Assembly (NCBI GenBank): GCA_021234155.1 | Contig: JAJEKV010000035.1 | Coordinates: forward strand, 7,747,891-7,811,890 | Direction of reading: 5' to 3' | Origin: Isoetes taiwanensis | Taxonomy: Eukaryota > Streptophyta > Lycopodiopsida > Isoetales > Isoetaceae | DNA: 64,000 bases | Part shown: positions 19,256 through 28,969 of the stretch, piece after piece | How the letters are laid out: every line of letters begins with the position of its first letter | Position numbering within the stretch: the first letter of the stretch is position 1 | Notes under the pieces: model-generated | Database searches by the model: none | What the model saw: the letters and a program-made list of their open reading frames with translations, nothing else | Told to the model about the DNA's origin: nothing | Program-made: the position numbers and the translations under genes

Positions 19256-19793
19256 TTGAATGCATGCCATCTTCCTCTGGTAACTAGATTTAGGAAGCTA
19301 GATTTAGGAAGCTGCTTTTCCAATTCATTATGTAAAATGAATCTTAGAGGGAACCGCCATGTTGCTTTCCCTCCAAATAGCAATCCTGAAGTCATTGTTG
19401 CTAATGATCCATCTCCTCGTCTTTCTAAAAAGAGTAGATCCGCTGGACTCCATTATTTGCCCAAAAGAAATCTCAAGCTGGAAAAAAGCTTGTTAGAGGA
19501 CCTGCAAGGGGTTCATGGACTATGGACGCTTTGGAATCTGCTATAGAGTCCATAGAAGATGGTGTCTTTTCCATCAGAAAAGCAGGTATGCACTATGGTA
19601 TTCCCCAAACCACTCTTAGAAACCATCTCTATGGCAAATCCAAAAGTAAATTTGGAAGTCTTCCCAAAGCTTTAACTGTTGATGAAGAGAAATATCTTGT
19701 TGAATGGGCTTTACAACTTGCTGATGAAGGACGTGCTGTTAACTTGGATATAATGAAGCAAAAGGTTGCTGAGATGACAATCAATAGAAGTAC
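19256..19793 (+). pseudogene. Pogo-like transposase, unit 2, truncated by deletion
   Basis: This keeps the Pipsqueak-type helix-turn-helix and the start of the CENP-B-type region (DEEKYLVEWALQLADEG), then breaks off at TCAATAGAAGTAC and passes directly into CACTA-like sequence. A frameshift near 19441-19460 separates the N-terminal ORF (19256-19546) from the one starting 19522. The catalytic domain is gone from this unit apart from the 3' tail exon at 36570. Confidence 0.8.
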
Positions 19794-20623
19794 GGAAGTG
19801 TTGTTTTATGCCAAAAACAACACCAAAATGGCCCCAAAAGTCCACGTGGCCCGTTTATCCGGATTTGCACAAAGAGACAGTGGTTTTTTGGAAAAAAATC
19901 CCACGGTGGTTTTTCTGGCACTTTTTTGTTTTTTTTTGTCAACGTGTCCTTTTTTTCACTGTTGTTTTTACTGAACTTTTTCGACGTGTAGTTTTTTTCT
20001 TACTTGCTGTTTTTTTAAGGAGCCACGCGTTGTTTATCTTCCAAAAAACACATGTAGGTTTAAATATTAGTACACGTGAAAAACCGAAAAAAAAAATAGT
20101 TATTTTTTCCTTTTCAATGTGTGTTGTTTTGTGATCTCCACTTGTGTTGTTTTGTTTTCTCCACTTGTAGTTTTTTAAAGTCGACATTGTTTTCCCAAAA
20201 AAGGATATGTAATTTTCAAGAAATTCATATGTATTATTTTAAAAATAATTGTTGTTTTCAAATGTTTCCAATTTTCTATATGTTGATATCTTGTCTCCAT
20301 ATGTAGTTTTTAAGAGGTGCCATTGTTTTCCATTATTGTTTTCCTCATGAAAATATAGGTAATTTAAAAAAAAATCTACAATGGTCTTTTGAGAAAAAAA
20401 TTCGTATATTGTTTTTACACAATATGGTATGTAGTTACTAAAGTTATTTTTAAATAAAAAAGCATTATTATGACATATAAAAAAAAATTAAATGTTGTTT
20501 TTAATATGTCTAACCAATTATGTAATGACACGTGGCATATATTGTAAAAAAAATAAAAAAAAAATCCAGTATTCACTAGAATCTAGAAGGCAATATAATC
20601 ATATTTTATTTTAAACATGACAT
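19794..20623. other. Left subterminal region of the CACTA-like element, unit 2
   Basis: Very AT-rich, with many GTTGTTTT and TTTTTT runs and scattered CACATGTAG, CCACTTGTAG and CATATGTAG motifs in TGTAG context. It matches 45507-46330 in unit 3 almost base for base and, with divergence, 56277-56890. The ORFs are phenylalanine-rich artefacts. It ends at the GACAT target of the LTR element. Confidence 0.6.
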
Positions 20624-21071
20624 TGTTAGCCCTTTGGGCTAAACATATGTATGGGTGGCATAGGCCACATGTATTTATCACATTGGACCACTTGATCTAG
20701 GGCCCAGGTTTAGCCCACATATATGGTAGGTGGCATAGGCCACATGTATTTGTCATATTGGACCCCACAATCTATGGCCCAGATTTAGCCTAGATCTGTG
20801 GACGGTGAGATGTCAGTTAGGGTTAGGGTTTTGCTCTACTATTTAGAGAGAGCATTTTCTCTCATTGTTTAGGGTTTTTGCTCACGTTTTGGAGCACCTC
20901 CTTTTGGAGCATCAATATGATTCTGTTTTGTTCATTCTTTGCTTTGTTCTTGTTCTTGGAGTTTCTTCCCATCTTCTTTTGTTGATCCATGAGCATTCGT
21001 GGCAGCCTTGTGGCATCCGGCAGTCATGGACTGCTGCTGCAAGGTGATGCCAAGAACCCCAAACATCAACA
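20624..21071 (+). repeat. 5' LTR
   Basis: 448 bp, TG...CA ends. It differs from the 3' LTR by two substitutions that I could see (CCAGGTTT versus CCAGATTT; GGCAGTC versus GGCAATC). It contains two short telomere-like GTTAGGG units that are not a telomere array. Confidence 0.9.
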
Positions 21072-21072
21072 C

Positions 21073-21089
21073 TGGCGCCGTTGCCGGGG
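21073..21089 (+). promoter_or_regulatory. Primer-binding site of the LTR retrotransposon
   Basis: TGGCGCCGTTGCCGGGG lies two bases after the 5' LTR. This string is the usual primer-binding site of many plant Gypsy-type elements, complementary to a tRNA 3' end (reported as tRNA-Arg for Ogre-type elements, from memory). Confidence 0.8.
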
Positions 21090-24000
21090 TCTCTTGGGCT
21101 CATGATCACTCTCTTGTTTTTTATTTCAAGCATCTCCAAAAGTTTTCAAGAAAAAATTTTGGTTCTGCATTGACACTGTCTTCAATCCTTATCTCTGCTA
21201 TATCTGCCCACGTTTTCAAAAAAGGGGCAAACTAAGATTCTTATTTATCACATTGGGGGTTATCATCTAGCGTGTTTTTGCTATCCATACTCTGTTCTGT
21301 GAACGTTCAAGTCAGGAGCATAAATTTGTTCTACAAGCCAGGAGCATATATTTGTTCCATTTATTTAGGTTCAGCATCACACAATTTATTTCTTTCTATC
21401 GTGTGTGCTCACATTCAAGCCAAGGAGTCACATTTCTTCTGCGACATGATTGCCACAGGCGGTACAGTTTTTTTTTTTTTTTGGGTGCAGACACAACCAA
21501 CACCAAATCTTGGTTCAATTTCGGCATAAGAACATCGCATCGATGGGACTTTCGCTCCTCTGAGTTCTATTCCTTCCTATTTTTTCTGCAGTTCACCGGT
21601 TCCAGCGCATCTTATCAATCAATTTTGGGGTTTTTTTGACACAGTTCTAGCCAGACCCAATGCTGCTGACTCACAGTTCTCCTTTATAAGGCTCCTTGAT
21701 TTTGCAGTTGCATGGACAAGCAAACCACCTAAGAGGAGGCCCAACGGCTCTTCCACAGGCATCTAAATCTTTTCTGCATCTCTGCAGAGTTTTTCTTTGA
21801 GCTAACATCACTTGGTGCAGAAGTCTTGCACAGTTTTCAGCTCCGGCAAGCAACACATATTTCGATTCGTTCTTTTGATTCTTCACAGACACTTGCTTGG
21901 GATTTATTCCTTGACATGCTGCACAGATCTGGAGACAATAAGGTTAAATCCCCATCATTCTTTGGAGCTGATGCATTTTTATCAGGCCGCCCATCTGTTT
22001 ACCTGCAAAAAGGGGCAGGGCCTCTGTTCACTGACCCATTCGTGGTAGAAATTTCTGCCGCCAATCAAGGCTATATCAGTGGCACCGCATCCTTTCACCG
22101 AGGATTCTTCTCTGATCCCCACTTTCACAGAATTTTAAGCTGCCTATTATTTAACTCAGATGATTTTGCACAATCTGATACAAAGTCATTACGAACCAAC
22201 TCAAGGGCATCAGCACATCTGGTTATACATCAAGGTTATCATTCAATATCAAGCATGTATTCCGTTCAACTTTCCTCCTCTCATTCTTCCAGTCACAGAC
22301 AGCTCTGGTTTTGTCCACATCATAGCAGACCAGTAAAATCCGACGCCATCTCTTGGAGCAGCATCACAGGAGCCATACTATCTCTCTACTGAAGTATTTG
22401 GGTGGCCAGGAATGCCCTCTTCCTACACAATCTTTCCACACATAATACCCTGGGAAAGCTTTTCAAATTGTGGCTTTCGCTGCAATCTAGAACCGCCCCT
22501 GTTTCTGCAGTCTTCATGTGCCTCTACCAATCGGCCACGCTCCACACTGCAACACTTCAACCTTCACAGACTATAGTCTGGCGTGAGTCTAGCAAGCAGA
22601 GCATCCATGTTACCAATTTTGAAGGCGTTCCACCTGCTGCCATAGATCTACCACGGCCCACCTATTCGCAGAAGAAATTCGGTATTGGCCATGTTTTTAT
22701 TCTTCTACAGAAATGCAAAGGGCTCTGTATTGATGCATGGCGTCCATCAGCAAAGCAAATCCACCAGGAACACCACGAAACCAGACCTTTTCCACAGCAT
22801 ACCTTGGCCTGCTGAAACAGAGTTACAGACTCCATATCCGCCTGCACATGAATCTAATTGAGTGTTTTCCGTGGCAATCAACTGCCCTCCTGCGCCAGAC
22901 GTGATCTCTTAATCAGCACAGATGCATGGCCTTGAAAAATGTCGGAACTGTTTTTACATTTATTCCAGCTTCTGTTGCAACACTCATACAGCTTCATGCC
23001 ACTCAGGGCAACGGAATTCTAAGGACCCACGGCCTATCAAGTTTTAGAGTAACAATTCATCACGGCGTGGCACAATTTCTGCTGCCCAACCTTCACGTTA
23101 ATCTCCACGGCCCTTTGGCGTGGGAAACTTCTTTGCTTCACGGCCAGTCACGGCGTGGTCAATTTCTTCAATCACAGCGTCAGAGGTCCCACGGCCATCA
23201 CGGCGTGGCTTCTCAGACCTTCAAACCATCACGGCATGGCCTCTCTGCCATCAGAACCTCTTCCCGTCATATCACCAATCTCTTCCGTCAGATCACACCA
23301 GAGACCCCACGGCCCCTCACGGCGTGGCCTCAAGCACCTCAAGGCAAACATCAGAGCTCCACGGTCCCTCACGGCGTGGCCTCAGCACCTCAAGGCAAAC
23401 ATCAGAGCTCCACTGCCCATCACGGCGTGGACTCTCCCACGGCAAAACCTTCAACACGGCCCACGGCCCATCACGGCGTGAGTCTGCTTCGAGTTCAAAA
23501 CCTGCACCGCGTGGGATATCTGCGGCCGTGTTAAAAATTTCAAGCCCACGATTCAACACACGGCCCCACGGCGTGGCACAATTTCGTCCACAGCCTTTCA
23601 TGGCGTGACTCCATCAAACCCCACGGCCCATCCCTTGGCGTGGAACATTTCTCTCATGTCAACACATTGTCATGCTCTCCTTTATGATTTTCTTTCCTGG
23701 AGAGAATTTGACACTTGAATATTCCACATGGTTTACATTTTTGGTGTTTTTCACCCCTTCTCATGTTGAAGCCGTTTTTTCACATACCATTATGCCTTTG
23801 GAGGTAAATTTCATGCAACTATGACTTCAAACATCACGGCCCAACGGCGTAAGTTCAACAACCTGTCACGGCCCCTCAAGGCGTGATTTCAAGCAAAACT
23901 TTTGATCAACTTTTGACGCAAGAAGTATCTTGAGCATTTTTTTGGCACATTGTGGGGGACGCCTCATCTTTCGTCGCATTCTTGAAGATCTTCTTTGCAC

Positions 24001-24730
24001 CCTTGTACCAACACACCTCACACAACCGGCATGTGTAGGCCTTTTTTCAGCAATCTTTCCTCAACATTCAAGCTTACCTCATCGACCCAAATGCAGGGCG
24101 TTTGAGAGACAATTTTTTCAATCCATCTCGGCCGTCCATAATACATGGCGGTTGAGCCTCTTTCAAGTTCAACAAATGGCGTGAAGATGACTTAGAACCT
24201 TCCGCCCCTTTCAAATTTCAACTCCTTCAAGTTCAACTATCTGCTCAAACTCTTTCAAGTTCAACAAATGGCGTGAAGATGACTCAGGGCCTTCCGCTCC
24301 TTCAATCACTTATGTTTCAACTCTTTCAAGTTCAACTCCTTGTTTCAACTTTTCGAGTTCAAAACTGGTGTGAAGATGACTTATGGCCTTCCGCCCCTTC
24401 AACAATTTTTGTTTCCTCATTTTTGTTCAACTCATTCCAAGACACTTTGATTGGCGCATATATTCGGAGCTAAGTGGCACGCTCTATGAGAAGTGGTGAC
24501 AGCCTTCTCAACCTTAGATTTGACTTCTATGGCTTTAAAGGAGCTTGTGGCAAGCTCAAGAGAAGTGGTGACAACCTTCTCAACCTCTTACGATTTTTGT
24601 ACTTCATCGACATTGGCATTTTTGGGTCAAGAATTTTCGGCGACATTCTCATTCTCATTATTTCCCCTCACTTTGGACACTGTTGTAAATGTTTAACCTA
24701 CTGTTATAAAGGTTCTACATAGTTTGGTGT
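21090..24730 (+). other. Internal region of the LTR element, no recognisable gag or pol
   Basis: The longest frames (21826-22392, 22402-22815, 22926-23534, 23120-23608) are Ser/His/Pro-rich and show no retroviral motif. The region includes a CACGGCGTGG-type repeat block and, at about 24150-24400, several copies of TTCAAGTTCAACAAATGGCG and GTGAAGATGACT. Confidence 0.6.
23050..23890. repeat. Dispersed short repeat CACGGCGTGG / CCACGGCC inside the LTR element
   Basis: About fifteen copies of TCACGGCGTGGC or close variants, often preceded by CCACGGCCC, at irregular intervals of roughly 30-80 bp between 23050 and 23650, with further copies near 23840-23885. CCACGCCGTGA/TCACGGCGTGG is nearly self-complementary, giving many small hairpins. 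Confidence 0.7.
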
Positions 24731-24742
24731 GGTGGGGGGGAG

Positions 24743-25190
24743 TGTTAGCCCTTTGGGCTAAACATATGTATGGGTGGCATAGGCCACATGTATTTATCAC
24801 ATTGGACCACTTGATCTAGGGCCCAGATTTAGCCCACATATATGGTAGGTGGCATAGGCCACATGTATTTGTCATATTGGACCCCACAATCTATGGCCCA
24901 GATTTAGCCTAGATCTGTGGACGGTGAGATGTCAGTTAGGGTTAGGGTTTTGCTCTACTATTTAGAGAGAGCATTTTCTCTCATTGTTTAGGGTTTTTGC
25001 TCACGTTTTGGAGCACCTCCTTTTGGAGCATCAATATGATTCTGTTTTGTTCATTCTTTGCTTTGTTCTTGTTCTTGGAGTTTCTTCCCATCTTCTTTTG
25101 TTGATCCATGAGCATTCGTGGCAGCCTTGTGGCATCCGGCAATCATGGACTGCTGCTGCAAGGTGATGCCAAGAACCCCAAACATCAACA
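24743..25190 (+). repeat. 3' LTR
   Basis: 448 bp, nearly identical to the 5' LTR, followed by target duplication GACAT. Confidence 0.9.
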
Positions 25191-25195
25191 GACAT

Positions 25196-27500
25196 CAGCC
25201 ATCATTTTATTATTCTTTCTTGTTTAATCAATTTAAGTCTATCCAGCTAAGAATTGAACCCATGTTTTAGAGGCCAAATTTCAATAATTATTGTTGTGAA
25301 AAACAATCAGAAGTTACAATCAAATTTATTATTGCAATAGAAGTTACATCGAAATTTAACAGAGTTCTGAGATCAAAATTTTAACACAGTGATGGCCCGT
25401 CGAGTAGCAGACAGAGCTATATATGAAACCCCGAGCATATAGGAGTTCTGTTAATTCTCAGAGCTATCTTGAACGGCGTTTCTATACGCCAAGAACAGAA
25501 ATGACGATATGATCAAACTTCAAATTCTTTATTCGTGCAAAAAATACTTGACACAGTTCAAATATTTGGATATTTGTGTCCTGAACTGAAGACAGGTAAA
25601 ACAAGTACAATCTAAAATATTTGTAATCAAGGCGACCTCTGTACTCACAGATTTGGATATCCTTGCATATCATCAGTAGCTTGCCGAGAGAGAAACTTGT
25701 TAGATTGAATTGCTTCTTGCATACCATCATCATGGGCGAGAGGATTAGACAGCTGACACTCCCCTTTACGGATCGACAGCTGCAACGATAAGATGATGAT
25801 GGTAAGAACTTTTAGCTCACAAATCCGGTAAGAATCGCCTGTGGTTGATAAGCTGAAACCCTAAACAGCAGTTATTTGTAACTAAACAGCAGTTATTTGT
25901 AATCAGATGGTAAGAATCCCCGGTATACCGCAAAGACAGATGCTCAATGAATTCTCTTACCTCATCCAGCCCCAAATCAGTTGTTTCCAATAATATTCCC
26001 TTTCGAAATACGAATCCAGGCAGCTTCTGGAACTAGCAGAGTATTCATGGGCGCCAAAAGCATACTCTACTCCATGTGCCGCAGGGGCAGAGCGCCATTG
26101 CCGGATTTGGTATCGCCATAGCCAAGCAGAGGCATTTTTCTGGAGGGAACAAGGAGCGGCCGAATACAGATGTCTGCCAGGCAGGAGCTACAAGGTCGCA
26201 TTTCTGCATGCGGCATATGGCCTGGTCGAATCCAGGGAGGCCGGCCAGTGACCAGGGGACTGGATCTGTGGTCGGATCACCACTAAAGCAGGGCAGCATG
26301 CACAAGGTGCATGCCGAAAAGCGCCATAGCCATTCGAAGGCGCATGTTGAAAGGCGCCATAGCCATTCGAAGGTGCATGTTGGAAGGCGCCATAGCCATT
26401 CGAGGGAAAGGAAAAACACAAGGCGGCAGGGAGGGAAAGGAAAAACACAAGTCGCAGTGTTAATCTCAGGCAACCAATGAAATTACAAGACATGGATCGA
26501 CATCTTAGCCATTGATCTCACCGCCAATCTCCACCGTCAATTCTAAGGGCCAATCAGAGAATAGGACGGAGATCAACATCTATGCCATCCATCTAAGCCA
26601 TTGGTTAAACTACTGCTTGGATGCATATTTAAACTCAAAAAATACTAGGGAAATTGTTTTAAAATGTCCCATATTTCTTGATACTTATGAAAATGCCCCG
26701 GGAACGTCAAACTGGATGACGAGCAAAAGCGATGGAGACGGACGAGTTCTAGAGTATGTCCGAACGACCTTGATGCAACAAAAACGGAGGGATTACTCCA
26801 TACTCCTCCAATGAATTGACATTATTAAAAACTTTATAGCTGAGAAGCGGCATCACTCGTTCATTTAACTTGTAGAGATTGTCGGAAACCTCTATGTGTT
26901 GGCATCTTTTTTCAATTGAAACTGACAGCGGACCAATTTCTAAGATCAAGAATTATCATCTACAATGATAATCCTCTTCAAATCTCCATTATGTTTTGAT
27001 AAAATCCTTGATGCCGCCCTCTGAACAAGTGTTCTTGAACAATCTGCAGGAAATAAATTCACAAGGATCAACTACGTATATTGCAGCATCTGTGTTTAAC
27101 CGCTCTGCAACGGTGAACAAGATAATTTCATAAATGTTTATCATATTTTGCAGAAATTGGTGCAGGTCAGGCCTATTCCACATTACAAACTTCACTTTGG
27201 AACTGAATCATATGAATTAATATGGAAGTCGAATAATAACAAATGAAGCTCGTGCACATTTATTTCCTGAAGGCATAAAATGCAAATTTGACCTGGTGTG
27301 GAAGTAGACAATCATTAGTCGTTTTGAACATGATCTTGCATAGTATATCACTTAGAGGGACGGTGTTGACGCCAGAAGACAGACCCTTAACACCTTCTGG
27401 AAAGTAGTTTGTCTCAAATGTCCTCTCCATATGGTCCTGGCAACGAATGAGCATCTCCCGCAATCCATAAATTGGCTCTTCTAATAGACTCAGAACATCG
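25196..27500. other. Unique interior of the CACTA-like element, unit 2
   Basis: This matches 46332-48620 in unit 3. Open frames are short and no domain is visible. It includes a 33-bp triplicated repeat at 26307-26405. The minus-strand frames across it (repeated EWLWR) are repeat artefacts. Confidence 0.55.
26307..26405. repeat. 33-bp tandem repeat, three copies
   Basis: Each copy contains GCGCCATAGCCATTCGA. The period is a multiple of three, so the plus frame stays open as a repeating RRHSHSK..V peptide. A two-copy repeat of GGAAAAACACAAG follows. The same structure is at 47448-47546. Confidence 0.85.
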
Positions 27501-27504
27501 ACTT

Positions 27505-28790
27505 AGGTGGCATGTTGGAGCCTAGGTGGCATGTTTGAGCCACCTAGGCATGTTGGAGCCTTGGTGGTACGTTGGAGCCTAGGTGGCATGTTGGAGCCTA
27601 AATGGCATGCTTGAGCCTAGGTGGCATGTTGGAGCCCGCGTGGCATGTTTGAGGCACCTTGGCATCTTAGGTGGCATGTTGGAGCCTAGGTGGCATGTTG
27701 GAGCCCTTGTGGCATGTTTGAGCCACCTTGGAATGTTTGAGCCAACTAGCTAGCATGTTGGAACCCATGTGGCATGTTTGGGCCACCTTGGCACGTTAGA
27801 GCCTAGGTGGCATGTTGGAGCCAACGTGGCATGTTTGAGCCACCTTGGCATATTTGGGCCTAGGTGGCATGTTGGAGCCTAGGTGGCACGTTGGAGACTA
27901 TGTGGCATGTTGGAGCCTAGGTGGCATGTTCGAGACTATGTGGCATGTTGGAAACTAGGTGGCATGTTTCAGCCACCTTGGCATGTTTTAGCCTAGGTGG
28001 CATGTTGGAGCCCAGGCATGTTTGAGCATGTTGGAACCTAGGTGGCATATTTGAGCCACCTTGGCATGTTTTAGCCTAGGTGGCATGTTGGAGCCCTCAT
28101 TGGCATGTTTGAGCCACCTTGGCATGTCTAAGCCTAGGTGGCATGTTGGAGTCTAGGTGTCGTGTTGGAGCCTAGGTGGCATGTTGGAGTCTAGGTGGCG
28201 TGTTTGAGCAATCTTGGGATGTTTGAGCCACCTTGACATGTTGGAGCCTAGGTGGCATGTTGGAGCCCACGTGGCATGTTTGAGCCACCTTGGCATATTT
28301 GGGCCCTAGGTGGCATGTTGGAGCCTAGATGGCACGTTGGACACTATGTGGCATGTTGGAGCCTAGGTGGCATGTTCGAGACTATGTGGCATGTTGGAGA
28401 CTAGGTGGCATGTTGGCGCCTAGGTGGCCTTGGGATGTTTGAGCCTAGGTGGAGTGCTGGGGCCCGCGTGGCATGTTTGAGCCACCTTGGCATGTTCGAT
28501 GGCATGTTGGAACCCGTGTGGCATATTGGAGCCATCTTGGCATGTTTGAGCCACCTTGGCATGTTGGATCCTAGGTGGCATGTTGGAGCCCACGTGGCAT
28601 GTTTGAGCCACAATGGAATGTTTAAGGCTAGGTGGCATATTGGAGACTATGTGGCATGTTGGAGACTAGGTGGCATGTGTGAGCCTAGGTGGCATGTTTG
28701 AGCCTAGGTGGCATGTTGGAGCCGCTGGCATGTTTGAGCCACGTTGGCATGTTAGGTGGCATGTTGAAGCCCATGTGGCACTCCAAGTGG
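27505..28790. repeat. 19-bp minisatellite array, unit 2 left block
   Basis: Tandem copies of a 19-bp monomer in two alternating forms, GCCTAGGTGGCATGTTGGA and GCCACCTTGGCATGTTTGA, with many point variants and some missing units. Because 19 is not a multiple of three, translated frames cycle through three readings and stay open on the minus strand (PRWLKHAT..PTCHLGSNM), giving false ORFs. Confidence 0.95.
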
Positions 28791-28950
28791 TGACATGGCA
28801 TGCCAAGAAAGCAAGGCCAAGTTTTGACTAGGCCAAAAATGAAAAGATGCCCATCTCTGGTCTTTTTATTGGGTGATGTTGGCAAATTTTGGATGACATG
28901 GCTAGATGGTGGTGACATGGACATGATGACTAGGACTCTATGCAAGAAAT
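28790..28950. repeat. Inverted repeat flanking the 0.8-kb repeat block (left arm)
   Basis: CCAAGTGGTGACATGGCATG, a GGTCTTTTTATTGGGTGATG stretch and GGTGACATGG occur here. Their reverse complement occurs at about 34205-34325, and in fuller form at 55285-55425 in unit 3. The arms bracket about 5.3 kb of repeats and sit at the inner edges of both minisatellite blocks, so they may be the ends of an element that inserted into the minisatellite. Confidence 0.6.
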
Positions 28951-28969
28951 ATGATAACCTTTGAACTGG

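Larger units (their letters stand above)
20624..25190 (+). mobile_element. Gene-less LTR retrotransposon (LARD-like), 4.57 kb
   Basis: Two 448-bp direct repeats (20624-21071 and 24743-25190), each beginning TGTTAG and ending CAACA, are flanked by the 5-bp target duplication GACAT (20619-20623 and 25191-25195). A primer-binding site follows the 5' LTR and a purine-rich tract (GGTGGGGGGGAG, 24731-24742) precedes the 3' LTR. The internal 3.67 kb has open frames up to about 200 codons but no gag zinc knuckle, protease, reverse transcriptase or integrase motif, so the element depends on enzymes in trans. It is absent from the matching position in unit 3 (46331), so it inserted after the tandem duplication. 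Plus orientation is set by the primer-binding site. Confidence 0.9.

Noticed and set aside
19939-20187. Lys/Phe-rich ORFs in the CACTA-like left end
   Set aside because: Products of T- and A-runs in AT-rich subterminal sequence.
20815-20835. Telomere or interstitial telomeric repeat (GTTAGGGTTAGGG)
   Set aside because: Only two units, and both copies are inside the LTRs of the retrotransposon.
21826-23608. gag or pol genes of the LTR element
   Set aside because: Frames overlap each other, are low-complexity and contain no zinc knuckle, protease, RT or integrase motif.
26045-26493. Proteins of about 100-140 residues with repeated EWLWR or RRHSHSK
   Set aside because: Both strands are open only because a 33-bp tandem repeat keeps frame; no domain and no codon signal outside it.
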